Positions 23,610 through 31,253 of a stretch of DNA of 35,872 bases are shown in pieces. Position 1 is the first letter of the stretch, and every line of letters begins with the position of its first letter. Location of the stretch: assembly GCA_903951595.1 (NCBI GenBank), contig CAJBCQ010000086.1:1-35872 (forward strand). Reading direction: 5' to 3'. This stretch comes from an uncultured Hyphomicrobiales bacterium (lineage in GTDB: Bacteria > Pseudomonadota > Alphaproteobacteria > Rhizobiales > Aestuariivirgaceae). Under the pieces are notes generated by a model. It had not been told where the DNA came from. It did no database searches and saw only the letters and a program-made list of their open reading frames with translations. The position numbers and the translations under genes are program-made.

Positions 23610-24719
23610 ATGGTCATGTTTGATTGGCTGATTGTGGGTGCTGGCTTTGCCGGATCCGTTTTGGCCGAACGCCTTGCCACCCAGCGCGGCGACAAGGTGC
23701 TGCTCATTGACCGGCGCCCCCATATCGGCGGCAACGCCTTCGACACGCATAATGAGGCGGGCATCCTCTATCACAAATACGGCCCCCATATCTTTCACAC
23801 CAATTCGCAGGCGATTTTCGATTACCTCTCGCAATTTACGAAATGGCGTTTTTACGAGCATCGCGTGCTAGCGGAAGTGGAAGGCAAGCGCCTTCCCATT
23901 CCCATCAATCTCGACACGGTGAACGGGCTTTATGGCCTGACGCTGGATGAGCAAGACATGGAAACCTTCCTGGCCCACCGCGCCGAGGCGGTGGCGGATA
24001 TCCGCACATCTGAGGATGTTGTGGTAAGCAAAATCGGGCGGGATCTCTACGAAAAGTTTTTCAAATACTACACCCGCAAGCAATGGGGCCTTGACCCATC
24101 CCAACTCGACAAATCCGTGACCGCCCGCATCCCCCTGCGCCTGAACCGCGATGACCGCTATTTCACCGATACATTCCAGTTCATGCCGGCAGATGGCTAC
24201 ACGCGCATGTTCGAAAACATGCTGGACCACGATAATATCCGCATTGAACTAAATGTAGACTTCAAAGACATCGTCAAGGAGCACGCTGCCCGGCGCATGA
24301 TATTCACCGGCCCCGTTGATGAATATTTTGGCTACAGGCTCGATCCCCTGCCCTACCGCTCGCTGCATTTCCAGCATGAGACACTCGACAAGGAATGGCA
24401 CCAGTCCACCGCATCGGTGAATTACCCACAAGCCCATGATTACACGCGGGTGACCGAGCACAAATATCTGACCGGTCAAAGCCACCCCAAGACGACGATT
24501 ACATATGAGTTTCCCACTGATAAGGGCGACCCTTATTATCCCATACCCCGGCCGGAAAATGCGGCCCGCTACAAGCTGTATGAGCAACTTGCACTGGCTG
24601 AACAGGATGTTTGGTTTGTGGGCAGGCTTGCCACCTATCGCTACTACAACATGGATCAGGTGACAGGCCAGGCGCTTGCCACCTTCCGCCGCATCGAGGA
24701 AACCTTGCCAACCCCGTGA
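23610..24719 (+). CDS. glf: UDP-galactopyranose mutase
   Basis: A 369-residue flavoprotein, close to the usual length for the bacterial enzyme. The N-terminal FAD loop VGAGFAGSVLAERLA is followed by DRRPHIGGNAFD, and GPHIFHTNSQAIFDYL, FFKYYTRKQWG and the late RLATYRYYNMDQV are hallmark UGM stretches (the last contains the Arg and Tyr that hold the pyrophosphate). It converts UDP-galactopyranose to UDP-galactofuranose, the donor for galactofuranose in surface polysaccharide. A second Met follows two codons later (23616) and is an alternative start. No glycosyltransferase genes flank it in this window; it faces the aldo/keto reductase gene with three bases between stops. Confidence 0.93.
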   Translation: MVMFDWLIVGAGFAGSVLAERLATQRGDKVLLIDRRPHIGGNAFDTHNEAGILYHKYGPHIFHTNSQAIFDYLSQFTKWRFYEHRVLAEVEGKRLPIPINLDTVNGLYGLTLDEQDMETFLAHRAEAVADIRTSEDVVVSKIGRDLYEKFFKYYTRKQWGLDPSQLDKSVTARIPLRLNRDDRYFTDTFQFMPADGYTRMFENMLDHDNIRIELNVDFKDIVKEHAARRMIFTGPVDEYFGYRLDPLPYRSLHFQHETLDKEWHQSTASVNYPQAHDYTRVTEHKYLTGQSHPKTTITYEFPTDKGDPYYPIPRPENAARYKLYEQLALAEQDVWFVGRLATYRYYNMDQVTGQALATFRRIEETLPTP

Positions 24720-24722
24720 TCG

Positions 24723-25550
24723 TTAAGGCGCGTCCCACCGCGCCCATCCGGGTGGCGAAATCAAGCGCCGATGCTGTGCGCGCAAAGCCGAAATCTCAGC
24801 CATTTCCGCAGCACTCAGCTGCAATGTCACGGCCTTAAGATTGCTCTGCGCGTTGGCCCGCTTGGTCGTCATGGGAACGGGGATTACCCCTTGCGCGATG
24901 ATCCAGGCCAGCACCACTTCAGCCGCTGGCACCGCGTGGGCTGCGGCAATCTTGCCGATCACAGGATCGGCTAAGGCGGCGCCACGCGCAATCGGCGAAT
25001 AGGCTTCTAGAATAATGCCAAGCCGCGCTGCCGCCGCCTGCACCTTGCTTTGGTCGAGCATCGGGTGGAATTCGACCTGATTGACGAGGATGCGATGCCC
25101 CGAACGCTCCACCGCCCGCTCCATCAGCGCCACATTGCAATTGCTGATGCCGATGGCCTTCACCAACCCCTGATCTTGCGCCTCGTTCAAACGGGCAATC
25201 GCTGCATCAAAATAGGCAAGATCCGTCAAAGGCCAATGCAGCAGCATGAGATCAATCGGCCCGCTATTAAGAGCGGTAAAACTTTGCGTGATGGAGGCCG
25301 CAATATGCTGTGGCGCCACCTGCGGTGATACTTTGGAGGTGATGAACACATCCTCGCGGGCCAAGCCAGAAGCCTTTACCGCCGCACCCACTTCGCGCTC
25401 ATTGCCATACATTTGCGCGGTGTCGATATGGCGGAAACCAACCTCCAGCCCCGCCAGCACGGAATCAAACGCCACCTTGTCCCGCAAGGGCCATGTGCCA
25501 AGACCCAACACCGGAATACCATTCAGCCGTCCATGCGCCCAAGCAGTCAC
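24723..25550 (-). CDS. Aldo/keto reductase
   Basis: A 275-residue (alpha/beta)8-barrel NADPH-dependent reductase. The catalytic tetrad is visible: Asp and Tyr in HIDTAQMYGNE, Lys in ITSKVSP and His in MLLHWPL. AIGISNCN and NQVEFHPML are family signatures, and the cofactor loop is near VIPVPMTTKRANAQSNLKA. The size and sequence suit the 2,5-diketogluconate-reductase-like branch, whose members reduce small aldehydes and ketones; the true substrate is unknown. The start is GTG at 25550 with GGAG six bases upstream. It follows the iolG terminator on the same strand, so it is probably a separate transcription unit. Confidence 0.9.
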   Translation of the reverse strand: MTAWAHGRLNGIPVLGLGTWPLRDKVAFDSVLAGLEVGFRHIDTAQMYGNEREVGAAVKASGLAREDVFITSKVSPQVAPQHIAASITQSFTALNSGPIDLMLLHWPLTDLAYFDAAIARLNEAQDQGLVKAIGISNCNVALMERAVERSGHRILVNQVEFHPMLDQSKVQAAAARLGIILEAYSPIARGAALADPVIGKIAAAHAVPAAEVVLAWIIAQGVIPVPMTTKRANAQSNLKAVTLQLSAAEMAEISALRAQHRRLISPPGWARWDAP

Positions 25551-25592
25551 CCTACTCTCCCTGTTTCCATAGGCAAATGATCACAATGAAAA

Positions 25593-25623
25593 AACCGGCG
25601 CAAGTTTCGCTCTTGCACCGGTT
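25593..25623 (-). terminator. Intrinsic terminator after iolG
   Basis: AACCGG-C-GCAAG and CTTGC-A-CCGGTT form an 11-pair stem with one C/A mismatch and a seven-base loop. On the minus strand it is followed by TTTTTT (plus-strand run of A at 25588-25594). It ends the iolG transcript upstream of the aldo/keto reductase gene. Confidence 0.75.
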
Positions 25624-25654
25624 CAAGTTTAGGGAGGAACCCATGGACCAGGGA

Positions 25655-26653
25655 TCAGACCTCGGAAACTTTGACAGCACGGCCTTCCGCAACTGACTTG
25701 TAGGCAGCTTCGGCCAGCACCAACGCCTTCAATCCGTCCTCGCCCGAAGGTGTCATAGCTATACCGGAAGTGAGAGCTGCAATAAAGGCAGAGATTTCAT
25801 TACGGTAAGCATCCGTATAACGCGTCATGAAGAAATTCAACAAAGGTTCGCGTGCATATCCACCAGCATTTGCCACCTCAACCGTCGTCGCGCGCATGTT
25901 TTCCGCACTCGCCATGCCGGTTGAGCCCAGCACTTCGATACGCTGGTCATAACCATAGGTCGCGCGGCGCGAATTGCTGATGATGCACTGCTGACCGGAC
26001 TTGGTGGTGAGAATGATGGAGGCGGAGTCGAAGTCGCCCAGCTCGCCGATCTTCTTATCCACCAGCACCGATGCTGTTGCCATCACGGTGTCTGGTTCTT
26101 CCGTGAGCAGGAAGCGCGCCATGTCGAAATCATGGATGGTCATATCGCGGAACATGCCGCCCGAACGGGTGATATAATCATAAGGCGGCGGGCCGGGATC
26201 GCGTGAAGTGATGGTCACCATCTCCACCTTGCCAATGGCACCGGTATCGATCTGGCGGCGCACTTCCATGAAATTGGGGTCAAAGCGACGGTTGAAACCC
26301 ACCATCAGCTTGGCCTTTTCCTTGACAACCGTAGCAAGGCACTGGCGCACGCGGGCCACCGAAAGATCAACCGGCTTTTCACAAAAAATGGCTTTGCCCG
26401 CCCGCGCCGCCTGCTCGATCATGTCGGCATGCATGTCGGTGGGTGTGGTGATAAGAACCGCGTCGATGTCTTTGGCATTCATGATGTCATCAATGCTACG
26501 CACTTCAGCACCCAGCGTGCTGGCAACAGCTGCGGCAGCTTCGGGGAAGGCATCGGCAACGGCAACGAGCTTGGCTTGCGGAATGGATGCAATCGCACCC
26601 GCATGCACCTTGCCGATACGGCCAGCGCCGAGCAGTCCGAGTCTAACGCTCAT
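25655..26653 (-). CDS. iolG: Gfo/Idh/MocA oxidoreductase, probable inositol 2-dehydrogenase
   Basis: A 332-residue NAD-dependent dehydrogenase. The Rossmann loop LLGAGRIGKVHAGAIA is followed by the EKP motif in FCEKPVDLSV, whose lysine is catalytic, and by the Asp/His pair in MTIHDFDMARFLL. RRFDPNF and ITSRDPGPPPYDYI are characteristic of rhizobial IolG, which oxidises myo-inositol to scyllo-inosose. The ATG at 26653 is chosen because GAGGGGA lies eight bases before it; the frame is open upstream to 26713 but without a good site. It is separated from the upstream pcs gene by 114 bp. Together with the partial IolE/IolI-like gene at the right edge it suggests inositol use; other polyols are possible substrates. 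Confidence 0.83.
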   Translation of the reverse strand: MSVRLGLLGAGRIGKVHAGAIASIPQAKLVAVADAFPEAAAAVASTLGAEVRSIDDIMNAKDIDAVLITTPTDMHADMIEQAARAGKAIFCEKPVDLSVARVRQCLATVVKEKAKLMVGFNRRFDPNFMEVRRQIDTGAIGKVEMVTITSRDPGPPPYDYITRSGGMFRDMTIHDFDMARFLLTEEPDTVMATASVLVDKKIGELGDFDSASIILTTKSGQQCIISNSRRATYGYDQRIEVLGSTGMASAENMRATTVEVANAGGYAREPLLNFFMTRYTDAYRNEISAFIAALTSGIAMTPSGEDGLKALVLAEAAYKSVAEGRAVKVSEV

Positions 26654-26767
26654 GGGCATTTCCCCTCTGTGATGGATAACCCGATCTAAATGCCAAGGCT
26701 TGCTGGCTGTCAAACAAAAATCAGAGCAAAAATTCCATTTTCACCAACCATGGCAATTCTGCTCCGC

Positions 26768-27502
26768 TCAATCGCGCTGCAAGGATCTCCAGCCGGAAAT
26801 GCCAGCAAAATAGATGGAAGATGCAATCCACAACCACAGCACCGCCGGATGCAGCATGTCACGCCCCGGTATCACCAAGAGCAGTGTTGCCACACCCCAA
26901 ATGGCCGTCACCGGAATGGTAATCGCCGCCCAAGCCTTCACCCGCAGCGGATGCACGAATTTCAGGGGAACGAATGTCAAAATGCATAAAATAGCGATGA
27001 CGATAAAGTTCACGACCTGGCTCGTCTGCAGCACGTGAAAATATAAAACCACCACATTCCACACGGCCGGAAAGCCGACGAAATAATAGTCATCCGATTT
27101 GATGCCCACATTGGCAAATGTGTAGCAGGAAACCGCCATAATGGCGGCAGCGGTGAACACCGCCAGCCAATCCGGCACCATGCCGAACCAATAGATCATG
27201 AGGGCAGGAACAGCGACGTAATTGAAGAAATCGATCACATTATCGAGCGTGCGCCCGTCTACATTGGGCGTGTATTGGAGAACATTGGCCTTGCGCGCCA
27301 GAAACCCATCCACCCCATCCACAAATAGGGCAACACCCAGCCAAAGGAACGCGACGGTGATGTTGCTGTTCAGCACAGCTACAACCGCCAGAAATCCCAG
27401 CACGATGCCACTGGCCGTGAACAGGTGAACGGCCCAAGCCAGCCCCGCGCGCTTAGGATTCTTGATGCCCGTCCGAAACTCCACCCGCTTTATTCCCCTC
27501 AT
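26768..27502 (-). CDS. pcs: Phosphatidylcholine synthase
   Basis: A 244-residue integral membrane protein, about eight hydrophobic helices, of the CDP-alcohol phosphotransferase superfamily. The signature is DG-x2-AR with the spacing to the next glycine lengthened to 12 residues (VDGFLARKANVLQYTPNVDG, then RTLDNVIDF), the variant specific to bacterial phosphatidylcholine synthase. It makes phosphatidylcholine from CDP-diacylglycerol and choline in the inner membrane. The annotated start is ATG 27502; a GTG six codons later (27484) has AGGGGA eight bases before it and may be the true start. DUF305 and iolG genes flank it on the same strand; no choline uptake genes are seen. Confidence 0.92.
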   Translation of the reverse strand: MRGIKRVEFRTGIKNPKRAGLAWAVHLFTASGIVLGFLAVVAVLNSNITVAFLWLGVALFVDGVDGFLARKANVLQYTPNVDGRTLDNVIDFFNYVAVPALMIYWFGMVPDWLAVFTAAAIMAVSCYTFANVGIKSDDYYFVGFPAVWNVVVLYFHVLQTSQVVNFIVIAILCILTFVPLKFVHPLRVKAWAAITIPVTAIWGVATLLLVIPGRDMLHPAVLWLWIASSIYFAGISGWRSLQRD

Positions 27503-27542
27503 TGCCCCAAAAAACTGAGGTTAGCCTGCTGAAAGATGCCGC

Positions 27543-27923
27543 TCAAAAGCCGTTGCGCTTGAGCCAATCCTTCATCTCCGCAATTTCGCTTTCCTGCGCC
27601 GCGATGACCTTCTGCGCAAGGGCTTTCACTTCCGGGTCAGCACCCTTTTCCAGCACAATGCGCGCCATGTCGATGGCACCCTGGTGATGGGGGATCATGC
27701 CGCGCATGAAATCGGCATCCGCATTGCCGGTTTGCTCGCCCGCCATGTCCTCATGCATCTTGTTCATAGCATCGGCGAAAATACCACTTCCGGGGGTTGC
27801 GTTCATCATATGGGTTCCAGGGTCATGCCCCACCCCGCTCATCATCCCGAACATGCCGGAAAAGACTGTAAAAACGACAATGCCAATGCCTGCGGCAAGG
27901 CCAATCCAGAAATTGCGGTCCAT
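27543..27923 (-). CDS. DUF305 family protein
   Basis: A 126-residue protein with an N-terminal hydrophobic segment (FWIGLAAGIGIVVFTVFSG) serving as anchor or uncleaved signal, then the DUF305 domain: DADFMRGMIPHHQGAIDMAR, followed by helices rich in Glu and Ala ending EIAEMKDWL. The four-helix, histidine-rich domain is ferritin-like in shape and is often near copper genes; the His-His and Met residues may bind metal, but no function is proven. GAAGGGA eight bases before the ATG supports the start. It is probably periplasmic and lies in a run of leftward genes between DUF2062 and pcs. Confidence 0.88.
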   Translation of the reverse strand: MDRNFWIGLAAGIGIVVFTVFSGMFGMMSGVGHDPGTHMMNATPGSGIFADAMNKMHEDMAGEQTGNADADFMRGMIPHHQGAIDMARIVLEKGADPEVKALAQKVIAAQESEIAEMKDWLKRNGF

Positions 27924-27952
27924 GAAATTTTCCCTTCGTTAAGAAGGGCAGC

Positions 27953-28486
27953 TTACCCGCTGCGGGCCCCACCGCCAATGCCGGGCGTGCGGGTCATGGC
28001 AAAATAGATGCCAGCATAGGAAAGGCTGGCGAATATCAGCCCCAGCACCACCCCACCCGCCACTAAGGGCAGGAAAATACTGCCAATAGTCTCGAAACTG
28101 AAAAACTTTTGCACCAGCATGCCCATATCCGCCTCAGCCACACTGGCCTGCTGGTTCAGCAGCAAATTGCCGAGCTGATAGGAAGATAGCCAAATGAAAG
28201 GCAGCGTCGCCGGATTGCCGACCACCTGCCCGATCAGGGAAGCCAGAATACTCACCCTCAGAAAGATGGACATGCCCACGCAAAAGGCCAGATGCAGGCC
28301 CAGAAACGGGGTAAAGGACACAAAAACCCCAATCGCAAATCCCAGTGCCACACTATGCGGATGGTGCCGCAATCGCTTGAGCCTGTGCCACAGATAAAGC
28401 CAGCCCCGCTGTAGCCCGCCACGCGGCCAAATGGCCTCACGCGCCCTTGCAATCATCTTGGCCGGATATCTGCGCGAAAACATCAT
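27953..28486 (-). CDS. DUF2062 membrane protein
   Basis: A 177-residue protein with an arginine-rich N-terminus and three to four hydrophobic helices. The HPHSVALGFAIGVFVSFTPF and VVGNPATLPFIW stretches are the hallmarks of DUF2062. Members are widespread inner-membrane proteins of unknown function, sometimes fused to or beside glycosyltransferases. The C-terminus is a short Gly/Arg tail. Two adjacent ATGs are available at the start; the first is used. It is the first leftward gene after a 277-bp intergenic region and may head a transcript running toward DUF305 and pcs. Confidence 0.88.
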   Translation of the reverse strand: MMFSRRYPAKMIARAREAIWPRGGLQRGWLYLWHRLKRLRHHPHSVALGFAIGVFVSFTPFLGLHLAFCVGMSIFLRVSILASLIGQVVGNPATLPFIWLSSYQLGNLLLNQQASVAEADMGMLVQKFFSFETIGSIFLPLVAGGVVLGLIFASLSYAGIYFAMTRTPGIGGGARSG

Positions 28487-28673
28487 GGATGGCGGCTCGT
28501 AACTTCCGGTTTTTGAACTTTCAAGAATCTAGCCCAACGAGATGAACGGCCTGTGACTCCATCGAGCTTATCATCCATAAGATGAATAAATTACAAGCCG
28601 CACGCATGGCAGGCAGAAAATCGATTGCGTCGCTGATGATCTGATCGGGAATGTGCAAATCCACGGGCCTGTT

Positions 28674-28691
28674 CCGTCACAGAACTGTCAC
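28674..28691 (+). promoter_or_regulatory. PhoB-box-like direct repeat
   Basis: CCGTCAC (28674-28680) and CTGTCAC (28685-28691) are seven-base direct repeats with a four-base spacer, the 11-bp period of PhoB boxes (consensus CTGTCAT-N4-CTGTCAT). A weak third unit (ATGTTCT) begins at 28696. The box lies about 72 bp before the gene at 28764 in a 277-bp gap (28487-28763) that otherwise shows no gene. No clear -10 element could be fixed. Confidence 0.5.
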
Positions 28692-28763
28692 AAAAATGTT
28701 CTTCACCTTCATCGCTTTGCATGTTTGAAATTAGCCTCACGCAGACTGGATCAGGGGTAAAAA

Positions 28764-29129
28764 ATGCAAAGTGATGAGGCCATCAAGACACAAGCTCCCG
28801 CCGCAAAAGAGCCCAAGGTAAACAAGGCCGAAAAATTGCCGCGCGCCAAACGGGCCGACAAAAAGCCCAAGCCTCTGGCAGGACACTTGGAATCCGTAAC
28901 GCTGGATCTAGAGGCGGACCCTGCGCGCGCACTCACTTTCACCATCGCCCCCAAGACAGGCGCCAAGCGCGTGATCAGCGTGGAAGCGACAGGCGAGGCG
29001 CGCCAGAGCGCATTAACAATGCTGCTGGCCGCCAAGTTCGAGGGCAAGAAAATCACGGTCACCGTTGGTGAACAAAACGCTTCTGTTGCCCGCACGCTTG
29101 AATTCAAATCCAAGCCGCGCGGCAAATAA
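28764..29129 (+). CDS. Small Lys/Ala-rich hypothetical protein
   Basis: A 121-residue protein without a family I recognise. The first 40 residues are Lys/Ala/Pro-rich and probably disordered, rather like histone H1-type or nucleoid-binding tails; residues 42-115 form a compact domain of alternating strand and helix (ESVTLDLEADPARALTFTIA, KRVISVEATG, ARQSALTMLLAAKF, KITVTVGE). No signal peptide is visible. AGGGG six bases before the ATG supports the start. A PhoB-box-like repeat lies upstream, so phosphate-starvation control is possible. It converges on the ABC-transporter binding-protein gene. Confidence 0.75.
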   Translation: MQSDEAIKTQAPAAKEPKVNKAEKLPRAKRADKKPKPLAGHLESVTLDLEADPARALTFTIAPKTGAKRVISVEATGEARQSALTMLLAAKFEGKKITVTVGEQNASVARTLEFKSKPRGK

Positions 29130-29154
29130 ACCCCCACACCGCTACAAATGAAAA

Positions 29155-29182
29155 CGCCCTCCCCGCTTGAGCGGGAAGAGCG
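29155..29182 (-). terminator. Terminator of the sugar ABC operon
   Basis: CCCGC and GCGGG (29162-29175, loop TTGA) form the core of a 12-position imperfect stem closed by CGC/GCG. On the minus strand it is followed by TTTTC, so it should end the rbsB-type transcript; the plus-strand side ends in a weaker TGATTGTCTTT and could act for the convergent gene. Confidence 0.6.
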
Positions 29183-29221
29183 CTTGATTGTCTTTCGGAC
29201 CTGAAAAAGATCCGTCAGTTA

Positions 29222-30154
29222 TCAATCATACAGAACCGCCGCAACCTTGGGGTCGGTAATGTTGGTCTTGTCGTACCAGTAGAAGCCGGTATCGATGACC
29301 TTCGGCAGGGTTTCGCCCTTCATGGCCTTGGCCAGCGAATTGACGACGCATTCGCCAATGCCAACGGGGTTCTGGGTGATGGAACCGAGCAGGGTGCCGT
29401 CCAAGATGGCATCCTTCTGGGTCTTGCCGGAGTCATAGCCAACGCCCACAACCTTGGCGCCGCTTTCCTTCAGCGCAACGGCCAGACCCACCGCAGTGCC
29501 TTCGTTGGAAGCGAAGATGCCCTTGAGGTTCGGGAACGCCTGCAGCGTTGCCTTGATGTCGTCCGTGGCCTTCAGCGCATCATTGGCATACTTGATGTCA
29601 ACGATGGTGATCTTGGGGTACTTTTCCTTGATCCGGTTCACGAAGCCATCGCGGCGGCCAATACCCGTGGCCGACGTCTGGTCATGAATCTGGGCCGCCA
29701 CTTCGCCTTCCCCGCCAATGGCTTCAGCAAGCTTATCGGCAGCGGCACCCGCAGCGTTCACGTTGTCGGTGGTGCAGGTGGTGAGCGGCAGATCGCTTTC
29801 AACGCCTGAGTCGAAAGCAACGATCGGAATGCCGGCATCAGCGGCCTTCTGCAGGGCCGGAACCTGGGCCTGCGAGTCGAGCGCGGCAAAGCCGAGGCCC
29901 TGGGGCTTCTTGGCAATAGCGGCGTTCAGAATGTCCGTCTGCTTGTCGATTTCAGCTTCGGTATTCGGACCTTCGAAAGTGATGGTGACACCGTTGGCGG
30001 CAGCAGCCGATTCAGCGCCAGACTTCACAGCCTGCCAGAACTGGTGGCTGAAACCCTTGGCGATGATCGGGAAATAGGTATCTGCCGCAATGGCAGGGGC
30101 CGCAGACATGGCGGCAGCACCCAACAATGCAGCGGCGAACAAGCTCTTTTTCAT
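29222..30154 (-). CDS. Sugar/polyol ABC transporter substrate-binding protein (RbsB-like)
   Basis: A 310-residue periplasmic binding protein of the ribose/galactose/inositol family. A signal peptide (MKKSLFAAALLGAAAMSAAP...AIAA) should be cleaved near residue 23. The two-lobed periplasmic-binding fold is seen in GFSHQFWQAVKSGAESAAA, FEGPNTEAEIDKQ, PIVAFDSGVES, GIGRRDGFVNRI and FASNEGTAVGLAVALKE. The ligand is not predictable; ribose, inositol or another polyol fit. AGGAGG seven bases before the ATG at 30154 fixes the start; a longer frame upstream runs into the intercistronic gap. It is the last gene of the ATPase-permease-binding protein operon and has its own strong ribosome-binding site, which suits the excess needed of a binding protein. 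Confidence 0.92.
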   Translation of the reverse strand: MKKSLFAAALLGAAAMSAAPAIAADTYFPIIAKGFSHQFWQAVKSGAESAAAANGVTITFEGPNTEAEIDKQTDILNAAIAKKPQGLGFAALDSQAQVPALQKAADAGIPIVAFDSGVESDLPLTTCTTDNVNAAGAAADKLAEAIGGEGEVAAQIHDQTSATGIGRRDGFVNRIKEKYPKITIVDIKYANDALKATDDIKATLQAFPNLKGIFASNEGTAVGLAVALKESGAKVVGVGYDSGKTQKDAILDGTLLGSITQNPVGIGECVVNSLAKAMKGETLPKVIDTGFYWYDKTNITDPKVAAVLYD

Positions 30155-30182
30155 TTGTCGTCCTCCTGACAGGTTTTCTTTT

Positions 30183-30200
30183 GCCGCATCAGGCTGCGGC
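30183..30200 (-). promoter_or_regulatory. Intercistronic hairpin between permease and binding-protein genes
   Basis: GCCGCA and TGCGGC pair across six bases in the 76-bp gap between the two genes. Such hairpins often protect the mRNA of the highly expressed binding-protein cistron. On the minus strand it is followed by A-rich sequence, so it is not a terminator. Confidence 0.4.
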
Positions 30201-30230
30201 GACCATGTTGGCAAGGTTCTCTCACCCGTC

Positions 30231-31235
30231 CTACATTTTTTTCCGCAGCACAATGTCAACATAGACTGCGATGATGATGATAAGGCCCGTCACCACGATT
30301 TTCCACTCCTCCTGCACACCCATAATGCGTAGGCCGTTGGTAAGAACGCTCATGATGAAGGCCCCGATGATGGTGCCCAGAATGGTGCCGCGGCCACCGG
30401 CAAGCGAAGTGCCGCCGATAACAGCCGCCGCAATGGCGTCAAGCTCATAGCCCAAGCCTAAGGCAGGCTGCGCGGAATTCAGGCGCGAGGACACAAGAAG
30501 CCCCGCAACACCGCAAATCGCACCACTGAGCGCATAGGTCGTGATCTTCCAGAAATCAACATTCATGCCCGAAAGGCGTGCAGCTTCTTCATTGCTGCCA
30601 AGCGCAAAGATATAGCGGCCAAGAATGGTACGGTTGAGCATGATCGAGGCGATGATGGCCACGATGAACATGATGAAAACGCCATTGGGAATTTCAAGCC
30701 CGGGGATCAGCAGCGTGATCGAGCTTTCCGGCGAGATGTACTGATAGCTCGGCGTGCTGTTGAAATAGATGGGCTTGGCTTCGGAGAACACCAGTGCAAG
30801 CCCACGCGCAATCTGCATCATGCCCAGCGTAGCAATGAACGGAGGGATTTTGAGCTTGGCGATGGTCCAGCCTGAAAAAGCCCCCATCAAGCCACCTGAA
30901 GCCAGTGCCCCGACAATGCCCAGCGGCAATGGCAGGCCGAGATTGGTCAGAACAAGACCCGCCACAACAGCCGTCAGCGTCATCATCGTGCCAACCGCCA
31001 AGTCAATGCCACCGGCGATAATCACGAATGTAACCGCAACCCCCAGCACGCCGTTCACAGCGGTGGCCTGCATGATGTTGACCATGTTATTCCACGCCGC
31101 AAAGTTGGGCGCGAAAATGCTGAAGAACAGCAACATGATGACCAGCACCGCAAAGGCCACCACCTTCTGCAACGCGGCCATGGTGAACATGCCGCCCTTG
31201 CCGTCCTGCTGTTCGCTCAATGTCGTGTCTGTCAT
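30231..31235 (-). CDS. Sugar/polyol ABC transporter permease (RbsC-like)
   Basis: A 334-residue inner-membrane permease with eight to ten hydrophobic helices. The motif GGIDLAVGTMMTLTAVVAGL and the coupling-region ATLGMMQIARGLALVF, followed by YALSGAICGVAGLL and GGTSLAGGRGTILGTIIGAF, are standard for BPD_transp_2 permeases of the ribose/xylose/inositol group. It would form a homodimer with the preceding ATPase and deliver ligand from the periplasmic binding protein. GGAAG lies about nine bases before the ATG at 31235. It is spaced 18 bp after the ATPase gene and 76 bp before the binding-protein gene. Confidence 0.93.
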   Translation of the reverse strand: MTDTTLSEQQDGKGGMFTMAALQKVVAFAVLVIMLLFFSIFAPNFAAWNNMVNIMQATAVNGVLGVAVTFVIIAGGIDLAVGTMMTLTAVVAGLVLTNLGLPLPLGIVGALASGGLMGAFSGWTIAKLKIPPFIATLGMMQIARGLALVFSEAKPIYFNSTPSYQYISPESSITLLIPGLEIPNGVFIMFIVAIIASIMLNRTILGRYIFALGSNEEAARLSGMNVDFWKITTYALSGAICGVAGLLVSSRLNSAQPALGLGYELDAIAAAVIGGTSLAGGRGTILGTIIGAFIMSVLTNGLRIMGVQEEWKIVVTGLIIIIAVYVDIVLRKKM

Positions 31236-31253
31236 GGTTCTGATCTTCCAGAA

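Noticed and set aside
26707-26724. CTGTCAAACAAAAATCAG as a second PhoB box upstream of iolG
   Set aside because: Only the first half fits the consensus; the second repeat is poor.
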